DNA of 64,000 nt from Vanessa cardui (lineage: Eukaryota > Arthropoda > Insecta > Lepidoptera > Nymphalidae), in the NCBI RefSeq assembly GCF_905220365.1, contig NC_061154.1:2976001-3040000 (forward strand). Reading direction: 5' to 3'. The notes under the pieces were generated by a model that saw only the letters and a list, made by a program, of their open reading frames with translations, had not been told where the DNA came from and did no database searches. Shown one piece after another: positions 33,920 to 43,985 of the stretch. A program made the translations under genes and the position numbers. Within the stretch, counting starts at the first letter, position 1, and the number at the start of each line of letters is the position of its first letter.

Positions 33920-34140
33920 AAGTTAGATCGAATTAATCTCAACCGATGACCGTGGGTTCAAAAAGCCCAATACTCATGAAAATTCAGGTACCTACATTGT
34001 GCTTATAAGTGATTTCTTCTAAGGCGAAAAGCCATCATGGTGTGTCTTTGTTCAATGAAAATTAGCATACAATGCGAGTAAGGCTGCGAGCGAAAACTAG
34101 AGCTCAGTACGAGCTTAAGCCCAGCAGTGGGATAATAAAT
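33920..34140 (+). repeat. Decayed tRNA-headed SINE (B-like)
   Basis: ATCTCAACCGATGACCGTGG followed by GTTCAAAAAGCCC resembles the head of family B with a damaged B box, and the end has TTAAGCCCAGCAGTGGGATA. The middle cannot be aligned by eye, so it may be a sister family. Confidence 0.5.
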
Positions 34141-35450
34141 CAATACGACTGAGAATGTGACTATTGTAAATTCTATAAAATTGTATTTTACAAAGATTAA
34201 AATATGAAATTCACAAATTATTTGTCGCGCTAGCTAACGATCAAAGGAACCCAGCGCAGTGGCTCGTTAAAAAGAGATTTTTGACGTCGAAACGTCAAAA
34301 TATTTACATCTGCAAACTATTTTATTGTTTGCTGCGATTTTAGTTTTAGATATAGAATTTAACAAAATTCATTTTTAAACGCAACGACCGAATAAATCAC
34401 CACATATTTCCCGTTTACGCTGATTCATTGTTAAATATAAATGTGTGTGAAAAACTATTGGAAAATTAAGCGTTTTCAGATTTTAATTGATGAATAAATT
34501 TATTTCGTGTAGTTCAAATGGTTTGTTAACAGTTTTTGTGAAGAAGTTTTTATTATAAAATCGTACAACATATTTTCGTTTTCATTGACTTTTAAAATTT
34601 ACAATAAAAATGTATATTTCAAAATTCAAAATCTTACTAACTGTTATAAATACAATTTTTTGTGATTCTGTTTCATAATGTTGCTTTCGAATATCTTCTT
34701 GAGATTCCTACAAAATGAATGTTAATAGTTTTTAAAAACATACATTTTAGTAACAAATATAATAAATTTTAAAAAATATTTATTTTTATTTAAATATGTA
34801 TTATTTTTATTAAAATCTGTATTATATGAATTCATATTTCGTAAATGTACATTGGAAGTATGTATGTATGTCACATTCGTGACAGAATTTTCTAGCCTAG
34901 TTTTATTTTATTTGGCGAAATACCAACAGTAGTTGTTTTCTATTGACCACTGATTTGCTACTCTGGGTTATTTATTTAAATAATGCATTCTCAGGTTGGA
35001 AAAAAAGTATCCAATGATTATTTCTTAAAAAAAAAAAAACAATTCGTCTGTATATACAGAACTAGCAAACCAAACTGCATCGAACGACATTTATTAATAA
35101 AGGTTATAATGTAATTACACTCAGAAATAATATAGCTTTCTACTTGTAATTATATATGTATTATATATATAATACATATATATATAATACAGCAACACTT
35201 AAGAATTGATAATAATTGGTCAAGCGAAACTAAATAGCTTAATGATTCGTGTGTAATTAAATCACTTGAAACCTTGAACATGATATGATAAAAGTGATCG
35301 TAGTGATCTAGATTTGGCCAACATCTACTTTAGTGACTGATCAGGTTCGGTAATGAAACTGCAATATGTATTGGATAGGTCCATAGTCTCATCACTTAAA
35401 TGATATAGCGCCGATAAGATAGAATAACATATAATAGAATTTTATTATTT
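34141..35450. other. Unassigned spacer
   Basis: Very AT-rich. It contains an AT palindrome around 35150-35190 and poly(A) or poly(T) runs. No gene. Confidence 0.4.
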
Positions 35451-35454
35451 TGGA

Positions 35455-35690
35455 AGGCGTGTAAGGCAAATAAGACAGCTGGTGCTAATTTGTCACCAAC
35501 GCATAAACATTGGCCCCGTGAGAAATGTTAACCATTCCTTATATCGCCAATGTACCACCAACATTGGTGATATAGTATATTCCTTGGACTTGTAGTTAAT
35601 ATAGCTCACCCAGCTTTTAAATTTTGAACACAACCTTGTTAAGAATATCTGTTTGACAATAAAATATTGGTGAGTAGGTAATGAACACCT
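35455..35690 (+). repeat. Repeat family A, older of a tandem pair
   Basis: CATTGGCCCCGTGAGAAATG, TTAACCATTCCTTATATCGC and GTACCACCAACATTGG align with family A. It is more diverged than the next copy and lies head to tail with it. Confidence 0.7.
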
Positions 35691-35697
35691 TTCTTTT

Positions 35698-36000
35698 TAG
35701 TATAGGTTGTCGACGAGCATATGGGCTACCTGATGGTAATTGGTCACCATCTCCCATAGACAATGACGCTGTAAGGAATATTATATAATATAATATATAT
35801 TAACTATTCCTTACATTGCCAACGTGCCACCAACCTAGGGAACTAAGATGTTATGTCCCTTGTGCCTGTAGTTACACTGGCTCACTTACCCTTTAAACCG
35901 GAACACAACAATACTGAGTACTGTTATTTAGCTGTAGAATATCTGATGAGTGGGTGGTATCTACCAAGACGGGCATACACAAAGCCATACCACCAAGAAA
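35698..36000 (+). repeat. Repeat family A, near full length
   Basis: The copy runs from GACGAGCATATGGGCTACCT to CAAAGCCATACCACCAAG. An AT-rich insertion of about 18 bp (TTATATAATATAATATATA) lies between GGAATAT and TTAACTATTCC. Confidence 0.9.
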
Positions 36001-36074
36001 ACATCTACCTAGACTGGTTTACATAAAGCCCTTTCTTATCTCCTCTATGTCTATTCTTAGAGTTCATATTTGCT

Positions 36075-36170
36075 TCATACAAAAATTTCATTAAACTCGG
36101 TTCACCGGTTTGGTCGTGAAAGATCGACAGAAAGACAAAGTTTCTTTCACATTTATAATATTAATGTAGA
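36075..36170 (-). mobile_element. Helitron 5'-end fragment
   Basis: On the minus strand the fragment begins TCTACATTAATATTATAAAT (from 36170), preceded by A. It continues GTGAAAGAAACTTTGTCTTT and CATGACC-like and TGAACCGAG-type sub-terminal sequence. This matches the TC start and layout of the complete Helitron's 5' end, but belongs to a different subfamily and is truncated. Confidence 0.65.
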
Positions 36171-37990
36171 TAATAATAAAGAATAAATTCACTGTTTTAC
36201 ATAAATATTCGTCACCAAGTTGACTTTGTTAACGTCAAATTTATCAAAGTAGTACGAAGTCCGCAAATCCGATCAACGGTAAGCCGTAATCATATTTCAG
36301 TCGCCAAGACGTCTTGCCAGCCATTTTACAATTGCAAACTATATGCACTTTTGCCTTGAACCTATTTTATTGACTTTATCGCTGTTAGCCAGCATTGAAG
36401 CCATAAAATCGTCTATACCCGAAGATTGCGTCTGGAGAGTAATATCTCGAATAAAATGTAGCCTTAATTATGTATAGACAGGGCATGCATACATAAAATA
36501 TAACTATAAGAATGATGGTGATGTCTATTCGTTATTTAGTCTTAAAAATTTTATTAACCGAAAAATTTTATCTATCGCTTCATATCTATGTTTTACATAT
36601 CATTTACATGTACAATAATTATACACATTTCCAAATAATTACAGCTTGAGCGCATTTTAAAAAAAAAAATTATAAGAAGTAAATTGAGAAAACGTCGTTT
36701 CTACCTCATTATACAGTCCATTATCTTCGAAGATTACGCTAAGGTATTTGAAAGATCTTAAGATGTAATCTTAGTAACAATAACCGCGTACAGATGGAAA
36801 CAAAAGTCGAATAGAATATTAAAAATTAACATATAAGCATTAATAAACTGTATTTAAAGTCACAATCGTTAAACTGTATTTTATGAAATATCGAAAGCAA
36901 TTCGCAAAAGTTAATGATAATTATATACTGAGTGGATTATTATTACAATGCATTTATTTTATAAACGAAATTGAGAACGAACTTTATTGGCACTTGTATA
37001 TCGTAATGCAATATTTTCTTATTTCAATGAACGACACCATTACCATAAAACAAGAAATTAATGATGATGGTCGCAATAAACATATTTAAGGTTCGAGCAC
37101 ATTTGCCCGATTAAATGTCGACGTACTATAAAGCTCTATACACATATGGGTCATTGTGCGACTTTGAGTTTCTTTGTGATTTATATTCATTCGAATCAAT
37201 TATTTAGTTTTCATTTCTTTACTATTTTGACACTTGATTAAGACTTTGATGCAAAGAGTGGATGAATGCTTGGATATTCGTTAATTCGAAGTAATTATAA
37301 TTTTTGTTACTCTAAGACAATTTACTTATAAGTGATGTGTAAAAGTGTGTTTTATTTTTCATATGGAATGCAAACAAAAAGTATGTGTGACGTAACGTAA
37401 GTATGAGTATAATATTTACTAAAATTCACAGTTTCTTTTTTATGAAAACGATACAGTTATTAAAAAAATCATTCAATTTAACCAAAACAATAAAAACAAA
37501 ACGAAAAAGTTTAATCAAACATTAAAAACTTTTTACTAAACACTCGAAATTCAAACAGCGAAAACATTAATTGTAATATCAAGCGCATAAAGCACTAATA
37601 AAGCCAATTATTTACATAACGAGTATTCACAAACCATGTTGGCGTGTACACTCGAATGCAGAAATGTAACCATATTTTTTTAGCAAGTGGCCGACCACTT
37701 GAACTCTCGTCCGCTGGTTTCATCGTTCATATTACCCTCGCCACTTTTGTATGTAGAAAATATCTCCGTTCCGAAGTTTCAAAATATGTTAAGGGCGAAA
37801 TTTTAGTACCTTACGTGTATTTTACATGATTTATTTACATTACTGAACATTACAGAACGTAATATAATTATGTAAGTTAAATTTTAAAACGCATTTTTTT
37901 TAGCGATTGTATTATGGTCGAGAATTTGGAAATGTTTGTGAGAACTGAAGTCTTTGAAGATAGTATAAATACAGTTGAGTTTAAAAAGGA
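36171..37990. other. Unassigned spacer
   Basis: AT-rich DNA. Open frames of 60-70 codons occur but are lysine- and isoleucine-rich and look random. No recognised repeat. Confidence 0.4.
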
Positions 37991-37993
37991 CAT

Positions 37994-37996
<3 letters not shown>

Positions 37997-38079
<83 letters not shown>
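37997..38079. repeat. (AT)n microsatellite, about 83 bp
   Basis: An uninterrupted AT dinucleotide tract directly abuts a SINE family B head at exactly the position where other copies have CATATATATAGTGGTGC. It has probably grown from that short AT run. Confidence 0.95.
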
Positions 38080-38082
<3 letters not shown>

Positions 38083-38132
38083 GTGCTTGCCTGGGTTTTT
38101 AACGTTCTAGCCACTGGGCCATCTCAGCTCTA
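38080..38132 (-). mobile_element. SINE family B head only
   Basis: GGTGCTTGCCTGGGTTTTTA, AACGTTCTAGCCACTGGGCC and ATCTCAGCTC give the tRNA-like head in minus orientation. About 20 bases around the B box are deleted, and the body beyond the AT tract is absent. Confidence 0.75.
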
Positions 38133-38545
38133 AAAATATATTATTTTCAAGCTATTATCAGATGACCGAAAATTGTGCAACACCTACACAAAAGCTGTTA
38201 TATGTTACATTTATTGTCACCGAGCAAAATAACTTCCATCGCGTATAAAGACCGATGGGCGAGCTATCACTGACATGCACACGTAGGTCTTAATGCAATT
38301 GTAATAAAGGTCACAATACAATGTTCCGTTGATCCGATCTTTCGACCATCTACCTGAGGATAACAGAATGGGGGATGCTTTTCATCGCTTCATCGAATAG
38401 TCTATTGTCATGTTCACATTAATAGTTTTCGATCATTATACAAAGGATTCTGACGAGTCAACTATTATATATACCGATACTTGTAGAATATGTTGCGCTG
38501 TGTAAAGTTTAAAATTTCATAAATTTTAATGTAGACGAACTCTTC
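38133..38545. other. Unassigned spacer
   Basis: No gene or recognised repeat. Confidence 0.4.
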
Positions 38546-38554
38546 GCTTGGTGC

Positions 38555-38640
38555 AAGATCCTCTGGTTAGGCAGTATCAACTCATCAGATACTATACTGT
38601 CGAACACCAATCCTTAGTGTTGTTGTAAGGTAAAGGATGG
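38555..38640 (-). repeat. Repeat family A, 3' fragment
   Basis: On the minus strand it reads ACAACACTAAGGATTGGTGT, then AGTATCTGATGAGTTGATAC, matching the ACTGAGTATTGCTGTTTGGC and ATCTGATGAGTGGGTGGTAC section of family A. Confidence 0.55.
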
Positions 38641-38829
38641 CTCACGGTAGTATGCACAAGCGATACCGTGACCTCTCCCGAAAAGACGCAAGGGATACCG
38701 TTGGTTTTAGTGTGTATTCAGACGCCTTCAGCGCCGGTTAGCCCCACGTACCTTCTTCATAAAATAAGGGTAACGCGAATAAGGAGGCTGAAGATTATAA
38801 GAGCTAATGTAACTATGGAAACAATGGAC

Positions 38830-38935
38830 GCATTCTTGCCACCATTCCACGCGGTCTTTATACAGTAGCTATTATTAGTTCATATTTGTATATATTTAAG
38901 CATTTAATGTTATTAATTCTTACAATAAATAATAA
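38830..38935 (+). repeat. Two-copy repeat F, copy 2
   Basis: CATTCTTGCCACCATTCCAC, TTTATACAGTAGCTATT and TTGTATATATTTAAGCATTT match 10960-11055, followed by AATAAATAATAA here. The shared end could be the 3' part of an unrecognised LINE. Confidence 0.6.
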
Positions 38936-41210
38936 CTCTTAAACAAATAGTACAAGGATATTCCCTTGTATTATTGATATAAAAATGAGTTTTGTAATAA
39001 ATACAGCATAGTCTGATTTACTGAGATGTGGCATTATCTTAAGAAGCTTGGAGCTTTATCAGCACGCCGCTTCAATGTAAATTAGTGGAAACACATACTC
39101 ACGGTTTGTTCCATCGCAGAGCAGGGGATGAATATTGATGACGATCTAATAACTATGACTCTGTAATTATATACGTTGAAACGATTCCTTAGGTGTCAAA
39201 GACGGAGCCACCTTTATACTAAAAATCACATGTAACATTTAACGAAGAGTATAAATAATTAAATGAAACTAAAGGATCACATTCATTATTATACAAAATT
39301 CGTCATCGGAAATTAGTAGATGTAAGTGAAGTCTAGTGAATGTTCATCTGCTAAGCCTTAGACTTCTCTTTTTATGAAGAAAGGATAAGAATATGGTATA
39401 TAAAAATTTCTTTAAAAAATCCTAATATTGCACCCATTCATATATTGTCGCACACAAACATATCCAGTTTATATGTATACTTGTGTTAGACAACTTTTGG
39501 AGGATTTAAATATTCATAGTGGACCCTTTATTCATCATCTGAAATCTAATTTACGTGATACTTCGAGCGCTATAGAAAATGAGAGTTATCGCCAACTTTA
39601 TTACCATGTTTTAACACTTTCAACTAATACGTAAATGAGAAACTAAATTGTCTAGTGATTAATAATTTAACGTGTTTAATTACTAATTTCGGTCTCATAA
39701 TAATAATAGTTTATTTTATAATCGAAATGAAATATTTGACTAAAATCTCCGAATTATTGTGATGTCGATTTAATCGATTTTTGGCATGGCTGCTATTTTC
39801 AAGAGAAACTACCCATACCCTACCCATTGTGGTCAAATAGAGATACACAACTTTTCTCAGTCTCATAATCGGATGGGATGGCAAATCTCAGACACGACCA
39901 GAAATAATTCAGGCAAGTGATCACCACTTCAGTGCTATTAGAAGCAAAGGTTCTTTGCCGAGTTCTAGATCCGGTGCTACTAAGAATTTTGCAACAGAAA
40001 TACCCAATAACTTTCTAACAATCCATTTCGGTCTTTACACACCTTGGGTTATGCGGCCTCTTAAACAAACCGCATGACCAACAAGGAAGTTAAATACGAT
40101 CAATATTAGTACATTAATTCCTCTCTTTAAAGGTGGTATTCATTTAGAGTACAATATCTGGCCATATTATAATGCTACGCGATAGTAAAATCTCGTTTCC
40201 TGAATAAAAACTAGTCTTTTTACAAGAATAATGTGCAATTTTATACACAACGATGGTCTACGACGGGTAAACAAATGTCACGTTTACGCCCAACGTATTA
40301 TGGGTCAAAAATGTTCCACAATACTTCAGGGCTTTTTGCCGATAATTTAACCATAGTGAATTAGTTCAGTTTCACATAATATATTCTCCTAGACTATAAT
40401 ATATATCCCATACTGTCTTGCACTCAAATTCTAAGTTTAACGAATCGTTATATTATTAGTAAATAACCGTTTTTAAGTTACGTGCATCAAACGATTAATG
40501 TCTTTCTTAAAGTTTTTACCTTATAGTCATATGGCGGCATACATAATAACAAAAACACTTTTGAATCACGCTTGGGTAACAGTTCTGCTTAAGAGCAAAA
40601 AACATTCTTTAAGAATTACCAAAGTAATTATAGTTCGTATATTGTATCAAAGATTATCTGTACCAACAAAGGAGCAGTTCAAATATAGGTTATTTTTCAA
40701 GGTCATTATACTATGGCTCATTTTAATCTAGAAAATTGTTCCGAATTGACACATCGTCCTTAAGAAACTAACCATTAGACGCTAAAGAATAATAACGAGA
40801 GCATAAAGAGTCGTAATGTCCACATTATTCATGATAGCCTAAACTAGATTAGCAAAAAAAAATTGAAATAACATCGATAAGCCCCTCGTATATATCAAAA
40901 CTTTACGTATTTACCGCATTTCGACGCTTCTAGATAATTGATTAACGATGCGCAATAAATACGGTGTGGGCACACTGCCAAAAACAAAAGTCCTGCCGTA
41001 AGTCTGGATTCAAACAATTGGCTTTTATGCTACTCTTAAGTATTAGTAAACAGTCGTGGTGTATTGCGACTCTTTTCACTACATTGCACTTCTTATAGTC
41101 CACCATAAGTTACTACAGGGTAGTTTTTTACATCTAAGATTGGTTTATGTTATTCTTCAAATCTGAAATTGGGAACTCTGGTAAATTCAGAATTAATAAC
41201 AATTCTAAAG
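38936..41210. other. Unassigned spacer
   Basis: About 2.3 kb without a recognised gene or repeat. Confidence 0.35.
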
Positions 41211-41214
41211 TCAT

Positions 41215-41440
41215 CCAACGAACTCCGTGGTCGAGTAGCGTGAACACCGGTTTTCATGGGTACGCAAATCCGAGGTTCCGGGTTCGATTCCCAGCCGAGT
41301 CGATGTAGAAAATTCATAAATTTTTTATGTTGTCGTGGGTCTGGATATTTGTGGTGCCGTCGTTCCTTCTGATTTTCCATAATACAAGTGCTTTAGCTAT
41401 TTACTTTGGGATCAGATCAGTATGTGATGTTGTCCAAAAA
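41215..41440 (+). mobile_element. SINE family D
   Basis: The head CTCCGTGGTCGAGTAGCGTG, ACACCGGTTTTCATGGGTAC and B box GGTTCGATTCC (41281-41291) is followed by AGCCGAGTCGATGTAGAAAA, TTTGTGGTGCCGTCGTTCCT and the end TATGTGATGTTGTCC. It is the most complete copy of family D in the window. Confidence 0.85.
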
Positions 41441-41639
41441 AAATTAAAAATAAGCTACGTATGTTAAATGCTAAATCGAGTGTATAAATCTGGAAAAGAG
41501 AGTGTGTGTGGGAAACAAAAGAGTCAATAAAAAAGAGAATAATATTAGGAATGAGCGAATAAGAGTAGTAAAATGGAGAAATTATACAGATGAAAATACC
41601 ATCTAAGATATTACATATTTATAAATAAAAATTTTAACA

Positions 41640-42305
41640 AAAAAGAAAAACCGACTTCAAACAAAACACTATTTTAAAACAAATGAATATGCACGAAAAA
41701 GTTATAAAAATAATTGCGTATTCAACATATTTTTTAGAGTCTTCCTAAGTTAAATGAAATGAAAAATATTAGACTACTTAAAAGTCGATTAACGATTATA
41801 TCACGTAGTTATAATTATTGGTATATTTGGAGCCGGTGTCAGCCACGGTGCCCTTGCCCCAACAATCAAAAGAAAGAAGCGATACGAGCCCCTTGATTGA
41901 TCCAGTATATTATTGTGTAAAAGGTAATTTGTAAAAAACATATTTGTTAAAGTATTGTCGTATTGTTTTTTGATAGATATACTGTAGGGTTTTATTGGCT
42001 GACACCGACTCCAAATATAACAATAAAAGAATTATCAAAATTGGTTAACGTGATTTTCAGTTATTCACCTATTTGTCGCGCATATACATAATGCAAATTT
42101 AAGACTTATGTCGTTTTCATATGGATACCATCATCGGAAAAAAAATAAAAAAAAATGGGACCCCACGGGAAGCACTGCCTTTCAAACAAAAAAAAAATTA
42201 TCAAAATCGGTCCACCCAGTGAAAAGTTATGAGGTAACAAACAAAAAAAAAAAAAAAAAAAACAGACGAATTGATAACCTCCTCCTTTTGGAAGTCGGTT
42301 GAAAA
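41640..42305 (+). repeat. Repeat family E with short inverted ends
   Basis: The left end AAAAACCGACTTCAAACAAA and right end GGAAGTCGGTTGAAAAT are short inverted repeats (AACCGACTTC). The right part holds A-rich runs and CGGTCCACCCAGTGAAAAGT and AACCTCCTCCTTTTGGAAGT, which I recognise as a common lepidopteran repeat end. The left 190 bases match 16088-16290. A separate MITE interrupts it at 41824-42017. Class uncertain: it could be a MITE or a Helitron-like non-autonomous element. Confidence 0.7.
41824..42017. mobile_element. 194-bp MITE nested in repeat E, TA target duplication
   Basis: Terminal inverted repeats TATTTGGAGCCGGTGTCAGC plus CA at the left and TGGCTGACACCGACTCCAAA plus TA at the right differ at one position in 22. 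TA flanks both sides (41822-41823 and 42018-42019), the target duplication of Tc1/mariner-type elements. The 150-bp interior is non-coding. The copy of repeat E at 16088 lacks this insertion. Confidence 0.85.
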
Positions 42306-43780
42306 TGAAGCAAGTGAGAGATGCTTGTTTTCTTCTTTCTTAAATAAAATATTTTATCTTTATTTAGTTTTGCTAAGTCAGATGTACTAAATTAAGAAGT
42401 ATTTTATGTGATTGATTCTTCAATACCCAATTATGTTGGTCACATATTTTATTCTATCTTAAGTTTTTAATATAATCTTACGAAGGCTTAAGTGTTAATT
42501 TGTAAAGTTACGTTAACTAATCTTCTCTATCAAAGCCTTGGATTACAGGATATCGATTTATTTAAATTTAATAAAGATGAAAGCAAACTTATAAGTTTCA
42601 GGAAATCCTTAATCATATGTTGAGGGCGTTCTCGAGGAACTGGCTTATGTGTGGTTTTGGATTTGACGAGTAGCGAAAAGTATATTATGAAGGATGGTTA
42701 ATATTTTTTTATAGTGCTATATTTTATTGGGTAGGTAGATTTGTCTTGCTATGACTTATTTCTTATACTTAAGGTTATGTTGACAACTGTAGATGATAAT
42801 GTGTGACATTATGCATTGATTTTAAAGTACTTCAAATATCCATGCAAATTCAACTTACTAACATTAGTTTAAAAAAATGCGATAATAACCTCTACTACTC
42901 TTTCTCCATTCTATTAACCCCGGGACATATGACTAATAAAAATAGACTTTATTTAAAAAAAAAGCAATTATTTGAATATCGTAAACTACCTTATGTTGGT
43001 TCTTCTCAAGTCAGGGTATATTTCTTTGTACGAACCGGTGGTAGTGTTTAATTTGACCATCAATAAGTAAGCTTAACGCTTCTACATTGATTAAAGGAAT
43101 TTGAGTTTGAGTTTGAGTTCTTGTTGAAATCTACACACGAAGCCAGTGGTATCAATTTAATTATAACATGACGATTCCAGAGTAGTTGTAAGTGCCGACT
43201 TAAATATTTTCAATTTGATTTTATATAACATAAATTTTGGAATACGAGTGAACGACGTTTTCGTAAATAAATGAGCAAATATATAAAAAACATTGGAGTG
43301 TGCAATGCAAAACTCTACTGCATTAATAAAAACGTCCACCAGAATAACTAACCTAACGTAACCAGAAGTAAACTGACCGGAACTAGACTCAATAAAATAT
43401 CAATTGCCAAAAGAGTGTTCTGAAGCTTCGAGCAGAGGCATTAATTACAACCATTGGACACTTTCGGCCGACAAAAAAGGAGCCTGCTTAATTAAAGAAA
43501 CGCTTTGGCCCGCGAATGAATCCTCACGCCTCCTTTTGCTCTCAATTTGGTCTGGATAACTTAGAATAATAAAATATTGGAGGTGGTATCAGGATAACTC
43601 GAAATTTTAATCGTAGTATATAATTACTACATCTATATCTATTAATTATCTACTTCTTGTGTTAATTTCATCTCACAGAAGAAGTTGTTTCTAGTGGAAA
43701 GTTAAAAATAATTACGGATATGCTAATGTGATCTTTTAACTAGAGTTTAAAATTACCAAATTTATTAGTACACTACCGGC
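42306..43780. other. Unassigned spacer
   Basis: AT-rich DNA with a short TTGAGT hexamer tandem at about 43101-43122. No gene recognised. Confidence 0.4.
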
Positions 43781-43784
43781 CATA

Positions 43785-43985
43785 GACGTTGGTTCTCTCT
43801 CTCTCTCTTACAGCCCGAATGCGCCAACATTCTTGGGAACTAATATGTTATGTCCTGTAGTTACACTAGCTCACTCTCTTTTCAAATCAGAACGTCATCA
43901 TACTAAGTATTGCTGTTTAGCGGTAAAATTGCTAAAGAGTTGTAATTACCTTAACCGTGGTAGCAACCACCAATTGAGTTGAGTC
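43785..43985 (+). repeat. Repeat family A with internal CT microsatellite
   Basis: CCATAGACGTTGG runs into TTCTCTCTCTCTCTCTTACA and then ATGCGCCAACATTCTTGGGA, TTACACTAGCTCACTCTC and ATACTAAGTATTGCTGTTTA. The CT run replaces the usual TAAGAAATATTAACTATTCC segment. Confidence 0.7.

Noticed and set aside
37997..38079. CRISPR-like or satellite array
   Set aside because: It is a plain AT dinucleotide tract; no spacers or longer unit. No CRISPR array was seen anywhere, as expected for animal DNA.
39485..39634. Possible short exon (QLLEDLNIHSGPFIHHLKS region) after a TTAG
   Set aside because: Composition is plausible for protein, but there is no recognisable domain and no flanking donor or partner exon.
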